Source: Limnohabitans_A sp048020265 (GTDB taxonomy: Bacteria; Pseudomonadota; Gammaproteobacteria; Burkholderiales; Burkholderiaceae_C). Taken from it: a DNA stretch of 64,000 nucleotides. The DNA lies in the NCBI RefSeq assembly GCF_048020265.1, contig NZ_CP171843.1, forward strand, positions 2,294,001-2,358,000, written 5' to 3'. Made by a program: the position numbers and the translations under genes. Positions 16,079-24,677 of this stretch are shown here, piece after piece (position 1 is the stretch's first letter; each line of letters begins with the position of its first letter). The notes beneath the pieces were generated by a model, which did not search any database, was not told the origin of the DNA, and saw only the letters and a list, made by a program, of their open reading frames with translations.

Positions 16079-18238
16079 TCAATACACCGGCTGATGCTGC
16101 TTCAAGCTGGCGATGACCGCATCGGTGAGTACAAACCCCGCGCCGTACAACCCTGCCAATTCAGCACACCGCTTGGCAAACGCATCCACGCCCTGGCCAT
16201 AGATGAACTGCAGCGCCCCACCCGTCCAGGCCGGAAAGCCGATGCCGAAGATCGAGCCGATGTTGCCGTCATGCACCGAAGTCAGCACGCCTTCTTGCAG
16301 GCAACGGGCGGTCTCCACAGCTTGTCGGTACAGCAGGCGATCTTTGATGTCTTGCTGGTTGTAGGCCACATCTGCTTTTTCAAAGCGGGTTTTGAGTTCG
16401 GGCCACAGCACTTTTTTCTGGCCAGCGGGGTAGTCGTAAAAACCACCACCTGCGGCGCGGCCGGGGCGTTGGAGTTCCTTGACCATGCGCTCGACCAGCA
16501 GCTCGCCGGGGGAGGCCTGGTAAGTCTTGCCCTCTTTGGCGAAGTCTTCGCGGGTTTGGTCCAGCACATGCACCGACAGCGACAGCGCGGTTTCGTCCAG
16601 CACGGCCAGCGGGCCGACTGGCATGCCCACTTGCATGGCCAGGTTCTCGATCACGGGGGCGGGGATGCCCTCGCCCAGCATGGCCGCGCCTTCCATCACA
16701 AAGGTGCCAAAGGTACGGCTGGTGTAAAAGCCGCGCGAGTCGTTCACCACGATCGGCAGCTTGCCCAGTGCCTGCACGTAGTCATACGCACGGGCAATCG
16801 TCTCGTCGTCGGTCTGTGCACCGCGAATGATCTCCACCAGCTTCATCTTGTCCACGGGGCTGAAGAAGTGGATGCCCACGAATTTGTTGGCATTGGCGCT
16901 GGCCGTGGCCAGGCCGCTGATGGGCAAGGTGGAGGTGTTGCTGGCAAAGAAGCCGCCTTCGGCGAGCATCGGCTCGGCCTCTTGCGTGACACGGGCTTTG
17001 AGTTCGCGGTTTTCAAACACGGCCTCAATGATCAGGTCGCAGCCCTTGAGGTCTGCGGCGCTGGCTGTGGGGTGAATCAGTGACAACAAGGCCGCTTGTT
17101 TGTCAGCCGCCATGCGACCTTTGTCCACGCGTTTTTGCGTGAGCTTGTGGCTGTAGGCCTTGCCTTTTTCTGCGGCTTCCAAGCTCACGTCTTTGAGCAC
17201 CGTGGCGATGCCCCGGCTGGCTTGTGAATACGCGATGCCCGAACCCATCATGCCTGCGCCCAAGATGCCCACTTTTTGGGGCTTGTAGCGCGGTGCAGCC
17301 TTGGGGCGGCTTTGGCCGCCCTTGATGCTGTTCATGTTGAAGAAGAAGGTGTTGATCATGTTGCGCGCCACCTGGCTGGTCATGAGACCTGCCAGGTAAC
17401 GGCTTTCGATGCGCATGGCGGTGTCAAAGTCCACCATCGCGCCTTCGACCATGGCAGCCAGCGCCGCTTCGGGTGCGGGGTACAGGCCGCGTGTTTTTTG
17501 CTTGAGCACGGCGGGGGCCACGCTCAGCATGCCCGCGATCTTGGGGTTGCTGGGCGTGCCGCCGGGCATTTTGTAGTCTTTGCGGTCCCACAGGTGTTGG
17601 GCGGCTTCGGGCTGGCCTTGCGCTGCAGCGATGAAAGCCAATGCGCGGGGACGCAACTGATCGTCACTGTCCACCAGCTCATGCACCAGGCCCAGCTTGA
17701 CGGCTTCGTCGGGGCCAAAGAGTTGGCTTTCCAGCACATAGGGCTGCGCGGCCAGCAAACCCAGCACGCGGGTCATCTTGGTGATGCCACCACCACCGGG
17801 GATCAAGCCCAGCGTGACTTCGGGCAGTCCGAACTGGGTTTTGGGGTTGCGGGTGGCGATGCGGTGGTGGCCGATCAACGCCACTTCCCAGCCACCGCCC
17901 AGCGCAGTGCCATTCAGGCAGCTGACCACGGGCACGCCCAGCGTCTCGATGGTGCGGAAACTTTTCTTGATGCCTTCGATCTCGGCAAAAACACGCGGGC
18001 CGTCCGAGGCTTGCGAGCGCATCACGCCCTTGAGGTCTGCCCCCGCAAAAAACGACGTCTTGGCCGAAGCCAGGATGACGCCCTTGAGTTGGGCCTTGTC
18101 TTTGGCCACCTGCTCGGCCGCCTGGGCCAAGTCGGCCTGCCATTGCAGGCACATGGTGTTGACCGGCGAGCCTTGCTCGTCAAAGGTGATGGTGGCGATG
18201 CCGTCCGCCAATTCGTAGCGCAGTGTTTTCAAAATCAT
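16079..18238 (-). CDS. fatty-acid oxidation multifunctional protein (enoyl-CoA hydratase / 3-hydroxyacyl-CoA dehydrogenase)
   Basis: A 719-residue FadB/FadJ-like protein. The N-terminal crotonase domain (about 1-200) has NGTALGGGWEVALIGHHRIA, for hydration of enoyl-CoA. The NAD-binding domain follows with GILGAGMMGSGIAY, then two 3-hydroxyacyl-CoA dehydrogenase C-terminal domains (SRGFYTSRTFGTF, GRAAGGGFYDYP). It performs two consecutive beta-oxidation steps. The start at 18238 (MILKTLRYEL) is chosen over the longer open frame. Its partner thiolase gene lies 16 bases upstream in the same direction, so the pair makes the trifunctional complex. Confidence 0.92.
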   Translation of the reverse strand: MILKTLRYELADGIATITFDEQGSPVNTMCLQWQADLAQAAEQVAKDKAQLKGVILASAKTSFFAGADLKGVMRSQASDGPRVFAEIEGIKKSFRTIETLGVPVVSCLNGTALGGGWEVALIGHHRIATRNPKTQFGLPEVTLGLIPGGGGITKMTRVLGLLAAQPYVLESQLFGPDEAVKLGLVHELVDSDDQLRPRALAFIAAAQGQPEAAQHLWDRKDYKMPGGTPSNPKIAGMLSVAPAVLKQKTRGLYPAPEAALAAMVEGAMVDFDTAMRIESRYLAGLMTSQVARNMINTFFFNMNSIKGGQSRPKAAPRYKPQKVGILGAGMMGSGIAYSQASRGIATVLKDVSLEAAEKGKAYSHKLTQKRVDKGRMAADKQAALLSLIHPTASAADLKGCDLIIEAVFENRELKARVTQEAEPMLAEGGFFASNTSTLPISGLATASANANKFVGIHFFSPVDKMKLVEIIRGAQTDDETIARAYDYVQALGKLPIVVNDSRGFYTSRTFGTFVMEGAAMLGEGIPAPVIENLAMQVGMPVGPLAVLDETALSLSVHVLDQTREDFAKEGKTYQASPGELLVERMVKELQRPGRAAGGGFYDYPAGQKKVLWPELKTRFEKADVAYNQQDIKDRLLYRQAVETARCLQEGVLTSVHDGNIGSIFGIGFPAWTGGALQFIYGQGVDAFAKRCAELAGLYGAGFVLTDAVIASLKQHQPVY

Positions 18239-18254
18239 GGTGCTGTCTCCCCGG

Positions 18255-19460
18255 TCAAACGCGTTCAACGATGGTGGCAATGCCCATGCCGCCGCCCACA
18301 CACAAAGTGGCCAAGCCGTAGCGCAACTTGCGGCGGTGCAGTTCGTCGATCAGGATGCCCAAAATCATCGCGCCTGTGGCCCCCAGCGGGTGGCCCATGG
18401 CAATCGCGCCACCGTTCACGTTGACCTTATCGTGCGACACACCCATCTCTTGCATGAACTTCATGGGCACGGCGGCAAAGGCTTCGTTCACCTCGAACAA
18501 ATCGATCTGGTCAATCGTGAGGCCCGCCTTGGCCAGCGCCTTGCGCGCGGCGGGCATGGGGCCTGTGAGCATGATGGTCGGGTCGGCCCCGGACAGGGCC
18601 ACCGACACGATGCGCGCACGCGGCGTGAGGCCGTGGGTTTTGCCTGCGGCTTCCGAGCCGATGAGCACTGCCGCTGCGCCGTCCACAATGCCAGACGAGT
18701 TGCCCGCGTGGTGCACATGGTGGATGCGCTCGACCTGCGGGTAGCGCTGCAAGGCCACGGCGTCAAAACCCATGGCCCCCAGCTGTTCAAAGGAGGCTTT
18801 GAGGCCACCCAATGTTTCCACCGTGGTGCCGGGTTTGATGAATTCGTCTTGCGCGAGGATGACTTGGCCCAGCTTATCTTTGACCGGCACGACGGAGCCA
18901 TCGAAGTAACCGGCAGCACGCGCTGCCGTGGCGCGCTTTTGCGACTCGACCGCATAGGCGTCCACATCGTGGCGTGTGAAGCCGCTCAGGGTGGCGATCA
19001 AGTCGGCACCAATGCCTTGCGGCACAAACAGCGTCACGCTGTTGGTTTCGGGGTCTTGCGCCCAAGCGCCGCCGTCCGCACCAATCGGCACGCGGCTCAT
19101 GCTTTCAACGCCGCCAGCGACGACCAGGTCTTCCCAGCCGCTGCGCACTTTCATGGCAGCCATGTTGACCGCTTCCAGGCCCGAGGCGCAAAAGCGGTTG
19201 ATCTGCACGCCTGAGCAGCGCCAGTCCCAACCGGCCGCCAAGGCCGCCACTTTGGGGATCACCGAGCCCTGCTCGCCAATGGGCGAGACCACGCCCATGA
19301 CCACGTCGTCCACCGCAGCGGTGTCGAACTGGTTGCGGCTTTGCAGCTCGCGCAACACGCCGCTCAAAAGACTGATGGGCTTGACCTCGTGCAGGCTGCC
19401 GTCTTTTTTGCCCTTGCCACGCGGTGTGCGTATGGCGTCGTAAACAAATGCTTCGCTCAT
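18255..19460 (-). CDS. acetyl-CoA C-acyltransferase (FadA/FadI-like thiolase)
   Basis: A 401-residue thiolase. The active-site Cys lies in NRFCASGLEA; the His and second Cys motifs are GGAIAMGHPLGATG and LATLCVGGGMG near the C terminus. It performs the last step of beta-oxidation and forms an operon with the multifunctional protein downstream. AGGAG precedes the ATG at a normal distance. It is divergent from an acyl-CoA dehydrogenase gene; the shared intergenic region carries a candidate fatty-acid operator. Confidence 0.92.
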   Translation of the reverse strand: MSEAFVYDAIRTPRGKGKKDGSLHEVKPISLLSGVLRELQSRNQFDTAAVDDVVMGVVSPIGEQGSVIPKVAALAAGWDWRCSGVQINRFCASGLEAVNMAAMKVRSGWEDLVVAGGVESMSRVPIGADGGAWAQDPETNSVTLFVPQGIGADLIATLSGFTRHDVDAYAVESQKRATAARAAGYFDGSVVPVKDKLGQVILAQDEFIKPGTTVETLGGLKASFEQLGAMGFDAVALQRYPQVERIHHVHHAGNSSGIVDGAAAVLIGSEAAGKTHGLTPRARIVSVALSGADPTIMLTGPMPAARKALAKAGLTIDQIDLFEVNEAFAAVPMKFMQEMGVSHDKVNVNGGAIAMGHPLGATGAMILGILIDELHRRKLRYGLATLCVGGGMGIATIVERV

Positions 19461-19534
19461 GAATGTCTCCTGGGTGTCATCAGGGGTTTGCCCTGTGTTG
19501 TGGATTTTCGCATTCAGTATAGACTTTTACCAAG

Positions 19535-19551
19535 CAAACGCTTTGTATAAA
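19535..19551. promoter_or_regulatory. candidate fatty-acid-responsive operator and -10 element
   Basis: In the 121-base divergent region, CAAACGCTTTG (19535-19545) is a near-palindrome resembling the CAAACG-type sites bound by PsrA/FadR-like TetR regulators of beta-oxidation. It abuts TATAAA (19546-19551), a good -10 for the acyl-CoA dehydrogenase gene; I see no convincing -35. The TetR gene downstream of that dehydrogenase is the likely binder. The assignment rests on similarity by eye. Confidence 0.35.
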
Positions 19552-19581
19552 TAGCAAACCTCAAGTCCTAAAGGTGACACC

Positions 19582-20745
19582 ATGATCGAACGCACCCTTT
19601 TTACCGCCGACCACGAAGCTTTTCGCGACAGCTTTCGCCGCTTCATGGACAAGGAAATCGCCCCTCACCACGAAGCCTGGGAAGAACAAGGCTATGTGGA
19701 CCGCGCCGTGTGGGACAAGGCCGGCGAAAACGGCTTTTTGTGCATGACCCTGCCCGAGACCTATGGCGGCTCGGACGCCGACAAGCTGTATTCGGTGGTG
19801 CAGATGGAAGAACTGGCACGCGCAGGTTTCAGCGGCATTGGCTACGGCTTGCACAGCGAGATCGTCGCCCCTTACATCCTGCATTACGGCACCGAAGCCC
19901 AAAAGCAAAAGTACCTGCCCAAGCTGGCCAGCGGTGAGATGGTGGGCGCGATTGCCATGAGCGAACCGGCTGCGGGCTCAGACCTGCAGGGCGTGAAAAC
20001 CACGGCGCTGCTGCAAGCAGATGGCACCTACCTGATCAACGGCAGCAAGACCTTCATCACCAACGGCTGGCACGCCGATTTGGTGATCCTGGTCGCCAAA
20101 ACCGACCCGGCAGCAGGCGCCAAGGGCACCAGCTTGTTCTTGATCGAACGCGGCATGCCCGGCTTTGAAAAGGGCAAGCGCTTGAAGAAGTTGGGCCTCA
20201 AGGCGCAAGACACGTCAGAACTGTTTTTTGACAATGTGAAGGTCAGCGCAGACCAGCTGTTGGGCGGGACGGCCATGCAGGGCAAGGGATTCATTTGTCT
20301 GATGGAACAGCTGCCCTGGGAACGCCTGCAAATCGCGATTGGCGGCATCGCGGCGGCGCAAGCGGCCATCGACTGGACGGTGCAGTACGTGAAAGACCGC
20401 AAGGTGTTTGGCCAGGCTGTGGGCAACTACCAGAACACCCGCTACACCCTGGCCGAGTTGCAAACCGAGGTGCAGGTGGCCCGCGTGTTTGTGGACAAAT
20501 GCTGCGAGCTGATCGTGCAAGACAAACTCGACACCGCCACCGCCAGCATGGCCAAGTACTGGTGCTCGGATTTGCAGTGCAAGGTGATGGACGAGTGTGT
20601 GCAGCTGCACGGCGGCTACGGCTACATGTGGGAATACCCCATCACCCGCGCCTATGCCGACGCGCGTGTGCAACGCATCTACGGCGGCACCAACGAGATC
20701 ATGAAAGAAGTGATCTCGCGCAGCATGGGTCTGGCGGGGCGCTGA
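19582..20745 (+). CDS. acyl-CoA dehydrogenase
   Basis: A 387-residue flavoprotein of the acyl-CoA dehydrogenase family. It contains AIAMSEPAAGSDLQGVKTTA for FAD/substrate contacts, the middle beta-domain KTFITNGWHADLVILVAKT, and the C-terminal helical domain with QLHGGYGYMWEYPITRAYAD and RIYGGTNEIMKEVI. The Glu of the last motif region fits the usual catalytic base position. It catalyses the first, FAD-dependent step of beta-oxidation, probably on long-chain substrates. It is followed by a TetR gene after 4 bases. Confidence 0.9.
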   Translation: MIERTLFTADHEAFRDSFRRFMDKEIAPHHEAWEEQGYVDRAVWDKAGENGFLCMTLPETYGGSDADKLYSVVQMEELARAGFSGIGYGLHSEIVAPYILHYGTEAQKQKYLPKLASGEMVGAIAMSEPAAGSDLQGVKTTALLQADGTYLINGSKTFITNGWHADLVILVAKTDPAAGAKGTSLFLIERGMPGFEKGKRLKKLGLKAQDTSELFFDNVKVSADQLLGGTAMQGKGFICLMEQLPWERLQIAIGGIAAAQAAIDWTVQYVKDRKVFGQAVGNYQNTRYTLAELQTEVQVARVFVDKCCELIVQDKLDTATASMAKYWCSDLQCKVMDECVQLHGGYGYMWEYPITRAYADARVQRIYGGTNEIMKEVISRSMGLAGR

Positions 20746-20749
20746 ACGC

Positions 20750-21439
20750 ATGACCGAACTGGCTGAACCCAAACGCACACGCGGCCGCCCCCGCAAAACC
20801 GAGGGCGAACGCGACGATGGCAATCGGCGGCAAGCCCTGATTGCGGCGGCAGCGCAGCTGTTTCACCGCCAAGGCTATGACGCCACCAGCACGCGCGAAA
20901 TCGCCGCGCAGGTCGGCATGCAACCGGGCTCGCCCTTCTACCACTTTGGCAACAAGCAAGACCTGTTGCTGGCCGTGATGGTGGAGGGCATGAAGCAGGC
21001 CAGTGAGCGCCAACGCGCCGCCTGTGCCGGTTTGAGCGGACAAGAAAGCGCACGCGACCGACTGCGCGTGCTGATCCGCAACCAGTTCGATGTGCTGCTC
21101 GGGCCTGACAGCGACTTCATCCCGGTGATGCTTTACGAATGGCGCTCGCTGAGCGCCGAACAACGCCAAACCATCACGCAGATCAAGGACGAGTACGAAG
21201 CGGCCTGGATACCGGTGCTGCAAGCGCTGCACGACAGCGGGGAGCTACAAGCCCCGGTCGGTCTGGCGCGGCTGATGATTTTTGGCGCGCTCAATTGGTC
21301 GGTGCAGTGGTACGAGCACCCGGCCCGTAAGGCGGGCAAGAAAAACCCGCCGCGCGCCTCGCTCGACGGATTGACCGAGACCGCTTTGGCTTTGTTTTTA
21401 CGGGCCCGCACCTGCGCCGTGCCGCCAACACCGCTGTAA
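20750..21439 (+). CDS. TetR-family regulator of the beta-oxidation cluster
   Basis: A 229-residue TetR protein. A basic lead (PKRTRGRPRK) precedes the HTH (AAAQLFHRQGYDATSTREIA, then GMQPGSPFYHFGNKQDLL). The C-terminal ligand domain is of the TetR_C type. It begins 4 bases after the acyl-CoA dehydrogenase, so it is co-transcribed with it and probably responds to an acyl-CoA. An autoregulatory loop through the site at 19535-19545 is inferred. Confidence 0.85.
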   Translation: MTELAEPKRTRGRPRKTEGERDDGNRRQALIAAAAQLFHRQGYDATSTREIAAQVGMQPGSPFYHFGNKQDLLLAVMVEGMKQASERQRAACAGLSGQESARDRLRVLIRNQFDVLLGPDSDFIPVMLYEWRSLSAEQRQTITQIKDEYEAAWIPVLQALHDSGELQAPVGLARLMIFGALNWSVQWYEHPARKAGKKNPPRASLDGLTETALALFLRARTCAVPPTPL

Positions 21440-21453
21440 GGTGTAGAGGCTAC

Positions 21454-21744
21454 TCAGTCAAAAATTTCATGCAACCAGGACTTCTTGCGTTTGTAGTGGT
21501 CCCGGTCGCCGTAGCCATAACGCCCATCGTCATGCCCCTGTGGGCGCTGCATGCTCGGCGCTGGCTGGGCAGCCTGCTGCGGCAGTGCCGCTGGCACAGA
21601 AGCAGCCGCCGCAGCGCGGTCCAGCAGTTTGTCCAGCTCGCCGCGGTCCAGCCAGATGCCCCGGCAGGATGGGCAGTAATCGATTTCGACGCCCTGGCGC
21701 TCGGCCATGACGAGGGGGGTATCGGCACAAGTGGGGCATTTCAT
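21454..21744 (-). CDS. zinc-ribbon protein, TFIIB-type (zf-TFIIB domain)
   Basis: A 96-residue protein with a four-Cys ribbon (C3, C6, C24, C27) in the pattern CPTC...CPSCRGIWLDRGEL typical of the zf-TFIIB domain family. A Gln/Ala/Pro linker and a basic, aromatic end (RDHYKRKKSWLHEIFD) follow. The frame is open further upstream, but the ATG at 21742-21744 is preceded by AAGGAATCACC, a good ribosome binding site. Function of this family is unknown; nucleic-acid or metal binding is likely. Confidence 0.8.
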   Translation of the reverse strand: MKCPTCADTPLVMAERQGVEIDYCPSCRGIWLDRGELDKLLDRAAAAASVPAALPQQAAQPAPSMQRPQGHDDGRYGYGDRDHYKRKKSWLHEIFD

Positions 21745-21955
21745 GGTGATTCCTTTGAATTTGGACAAGCGCAACATGTGAATCAAACCTTCATCCATTC
21801 CACCGCACCGTCTGGCAACGCACGCCCTTCGGCCGCAGAGAGCAGGCAGACGCTGCAGCCCACGGAATGCAAGTGAAATGTGAACTGAATTTACGGCCGC
21901 CATGAGTCTTGTAAAAGCAGATAATCGCTGATCAACCCTCTCAAAAATTCTGTCC

Positions 21956-22849
21956 ATGCGCACCACCTTCAACTACAAGCACCTGTACTACTTCTGGGTT
22001 GTGGCCAAGGAAGGCGGCATCACCCGTGCGGCCGACAAGCTCGACATGGCGGTACAAACCGTGAGCGCCCAGGTGCGGGAGCTGGAGCGCTCGCTGGGCT
22101 ATGCCCTGCTCAAACCCGCAGGGCGCGGCCTGGCCTTGACCGATGCAGGACTGGCGGCCATGCAGCAGGCTGATCAGATTTTTCAGTTGGGCGAAAACCT
22201 GCCGGCCAAGGTGCGCGATGCGGTGAGCTCGCCCACCGTGCGGCTGGCCGCAGGCATCTCGGACGGTTTGCCCAAACTGGTGGTGCGCCGCCTGATGCAG
22301 CCCGTGATGGGCGAGCCGCATTTGCGTTTGCTCTGCCACGAGGGGGAGTTCGACGACCTGCTGGGTGACCTGGCCCTGCACCGCCTGGACGTGGTGCTGT
22401 CGGACCGGCCTGCACCGGGCAACGCCAATATCAAGCTCTACAACCATGCGTTGGGCTCATCTGCCGTATCCTGGTACGGCAGCGCGGCGCTGGTCAAATC
22501 GGCCAAGAAGAAATTTCCGGCCAGCCTGGCCGAGGTGCCGGTGCTGCTGCCCACCGGCCACACTGCCGTCCGCACCCGGCTGGACCATTGGTTTGAACAC
22601 CACGCCATCCAGCCACGCATCGTGGGCGAATTCGAAGACAGCGCCTTGCTCAAGACTTTTGGCGAAAGCGGCATGGGCGTGTTCCCTGCTGCCGAATGGG
22701 TGCATGACGAACTGCTGGCGCACTACGATGTGCAACGCCTCGGACCTTGTGAAGGGGTCAAGGAAAACTTTTTTGCCATCGGCACCGAAAAGAAAGTGCA
22801 GCACCCGCTGGTGCAGCGGCTCTTGCAGGCCAGCGACGCGGCCACCTAA
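21956..22849 (+). CDS. LysR-family regulator, NhaR-like
   Basis: A 297-residue LysR-type protein. The N-terminal winged helix reads NYKHLYYFWVVAKEGGITRA and continues KLDMAVQTVSAQVRELE, the distinctive opening of NhaR-like regulators. The C-terminal substrate-binding domain follows. In E. coli NhaR activates the Na+/H+ antiporter gene nhaA. No antiporter is adjacent here; the nearest ion-related gene is the convergent terC, so the target is unclear. Confidence 0.85.
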   Translation: MRTTFNYKHLYYFWVVAKEGGITRAADKLDMAVQTVSAQVRELERSLGYALLKPAGRGLALTDAGLAAMQQADQIFQLGENLPAKVRDAVSSPTVRLAAGISDGLPKLVVRRLMQPVMGEPHLRLLCHEGEFDDLLGDLALHRLDVVLSDRPAPGNANIKLYNHALGSSAVSWYGSAALVKSAKKKFPASLAEVPVLLPTGHTAVRTRLDHWFEHHAIQPRIVGEFEDSALLKTFGESGMGVFPAAEWVHDELLAHYDVQRLGPCEGVKENFFAIGTEKKVQHPLVQRLLQASDAAT

Positions 22850-22869
22850 GGCAGCACAGCTCCAGATGT

Positions 22870-22902
22870 GAAAAGCCCCCAGGGCTTGGAGCCCTGGAGG
22901 CT
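22870..22902 (-). terminator. terminator of terC
   Basis: On the minus strand a GC-rich hairpin, with arms 22890-22902 and 22874-22886 pairing with one mismatch, is followed by TTTTCAC. It begins about 20 bases after the terC stop. It also lies just beyond the NhaR-like gene and could serve both convergent genes. Confidence 0.65.
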
Positions 22903-22921
22903 GGATCACGAATGCCGCGCG

Positions 22922-23869
22922 TCAGGCTTTGGCTGAACGCACACTGAGCAGCATGGTCGTGGCCAGGATGCCGACCACCACGCCCAACGAGATGCCCACC
23001 GGGATCTTGAACACATCGATCAGGCACATCTTGGTGCCGATGAACACCAGGATCACGGCCAGGCCGTAGTTGAGCAGGTGGAACTTGTTGGCCACCGCCG
23101 CCAGCAGGAAGTACATGGCACGCAAACCCAGGATCGCGAACACGTTGCTGGTCAAGACAATAAAAGGGTCCGAGGTGATCGCGAAAATCGCCGGGATCGA
23201 GTCTACCGCAAAGATCACATCGGTCAGTGCGATCAGGCAGATCACCATGAACAACGGGGTCGCGATTTTCTTGCCGTTCTCCACCGTCCAGAAGTTTTCA
23301 CCGTCGTAGTTCTTGCTCACCGGCAGCACCTTGCGCAGCAGCTTCAGAGCCGGGTTGTCTTCGAGGTCAGGTTCTTTGCCCGCCGCCCACCACATCTTCA
23401 CACCCGTGAGGATCAGGAAGGCACCAAACACATAGAGCACCCAGTGGAATTCGGCCAGCAGCCAGCCACCGACCAAGATCATCACGGTGCGCAGCACGAT
23501 CGCGCCGATGATGCCGATCATGAGCACACGCTTCTGGAAATTCGTGGGCACCGCAAAGTAGGTGAAGATCATCAGGAAGACAAAGATGTTGTCCACCGCC
23601 AATGATTTTTCGATCAGGTAGCCGGTCAGGAACTCCAGCGACTTGGTGTTGGCCAGTTCCACCGATCCGGTCGTGTCCTTGATGGCCCACCAGAACAAGC
23701 CGTTGAACAGAAAACTCAGCGCGATCCAGATCAGGGACCAGTTGAGCGCTTCCTTGACACCGATATCGTGGGCGCCCTGCTTTTTGAGCACGACAAAGTC
23801 CACGAACAGCGACACCAGCACGATGGCCACAAATGTGGCCCAGAGCCACAGGGGGGCAATGGTTTCCAT
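22922..23869 (-). CDS. TerC-family membrane protein
   Basis: A 315-residue integral membrane protein of the TerC/Alx family, with seven to nine hydrophobic segments. The acidic intramembrane motifs include VDNIFVFLMIFTYF and LTDVIFAVDSIPAIFAI, whose Asp and Glu/Asp residues are the conserved metal-binding positions. Members of the family export manganese or are linked to tellurite resistance. I start at METIAPLWLW (23869), with AGAGGT five bases upstream; the frame also extends further. The 225-base region upstream, AT-rich near 23980-24010, shows no clear manganese riboswitch. Confidence 0.88.
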   Translation of the reverse strand: METIAPLWLWATFVAIVLVSLFVDFVVLKKQGAHDIGVKEALNWSLIWIALSFLFNGLFWWAIKDTTGSVELANTKSLEFLTGYLIEKSLAVDNIFVFLMIFTYFAVPTNFQKRVLMIGIIGAIVLRTVMILVGGWLLAEFHWVLYVFGAFLILTGVKMWWAAGKEPDLEDNPALKLLRKVLPVSKNYDGENFWTVENGKKIATPLFMVICLIALTDVIFAVDSIPAIFAITSDPFIVLTSNVFAILGLRAMYFLLAAVANKFHLLNYGLAVILVFIGTKMCLIDVFKIPVGISLGVVVGILATTMLLSVRSAKA

Positions 23870-24094
23870 GAAATACCTCTTTGTTATTGAAGACACTGTT
23901 CAGCAGGATCGCACTGTCAAGGATTGCCAGGATGAATCCCGAAACCGGATCTGTGCGCCTGCATGAAGGCCTTTATTTTTACTGAATAAAAAGCTTATTC
24001 ATTCTTTAAAAACAAGAGTGTCAGACTGAATTTTCTTGCTGTTTTCTAAAGCCTTGCCTGGGCAACATGCCAGCATCGACACACTGGACGCGTC

Positions 24095-24616
24095 ATGCCT
24101 GACTTCCACAACATGCGAGCCTCACTCAAAAAGGCATTGCCCACCCGCGAATCCCTGGCGCAACACGCTTGGCTGCGCCCGGTGGCACACCACCTGCTGC
24201 ATCCCCAGCTGTGGCGCCTGCAACACGAATCGGTGGCAAGGGGCGTGGCCATTGGCACCTTCTGGGCCTTTGTGATCCCCTTGGGTCAAACTTTTGTGGC
24301 CGCTGCGCACTGCACCTGGTGGCGCGGCAACATTCCGGCAGCCGCCGTCATGACCATGTTGACCAACCCATTGACTTTCGGGTTCTGGCTCTGGCTGGCC
24401 TACCCGGTGGGCCAGCTGTTTCTGGGCTCGTCCACGCACACACAAGCATTGCCCGACGCGAGTTGGGCGAGTGGCTTACAAGAAGTGGGGGGCCCAGTAC
24501 TTCTGGGCATGGGCATTTTCGGTGTGGGCGGTGCCGCTCTCGCCTATTTGCTGGTCAAACTCGGCTGGCGCCTGCGTGTGGCATTCAGGCGCCACCGCTC
24601 CAACACGAAAAGATGA
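24095..24616 (+). CDS. DUF2062 membrane protein
   Basis: A 173-residue protein matching the DUF2062 layout: a basic N-terminal helix region, then SVARGVAIGTFWAFVIPLGQ and MLTNPLTFGFWLWLAYPVGQ, and a last hydrophobic segment (LLGMGIFGVGGAALAYLLVK). The NP(L)T motif in the second membrane segment is characteristic. The biochemical role is unknown. It is convergent with the thiolase gene; a small inverted repeat ACCCCGG/CCGGGGT (24650-24670) lies between them. Confidence 0.8.
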   Translation: MPDFHNMRASLKKALPTRESLAQHAWLRPVAHHLLHPQLWRLQHESVARGVAIGTFWAFVIPLGQTFVAAAHCTWWRGNIPAAAVMTMLTNPLTFGFWLWLAYPVGQLFLGSSTHTQALPDASWASGLQEVGGPVLLGMGIFGVGGAALAYLLVKLGWRLRVAFRRHRSNTKR

Positions 24617-24677
24617 GTGCCCCCGAAGCGGTTAGAGGCCGGGTGCGTCACCCCGGTTTTGATCCGGGGTTCACGCG

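Noticed and set aside
23870..24094. Possible manganese (yybP-ykoY) riboswitch upstream of terC
   Set aside because: terC genes often have one, but I could not find the conserved core on the minus strand upstream of this gene.
24650..24670. ACCCCGG/CCGGGGT inverted repeat as a terminator for DUF2062 or pcaF
   Set aside because: The stem is perfect but has no adjacent T-tract on either strand, so I did not call it a terminator.
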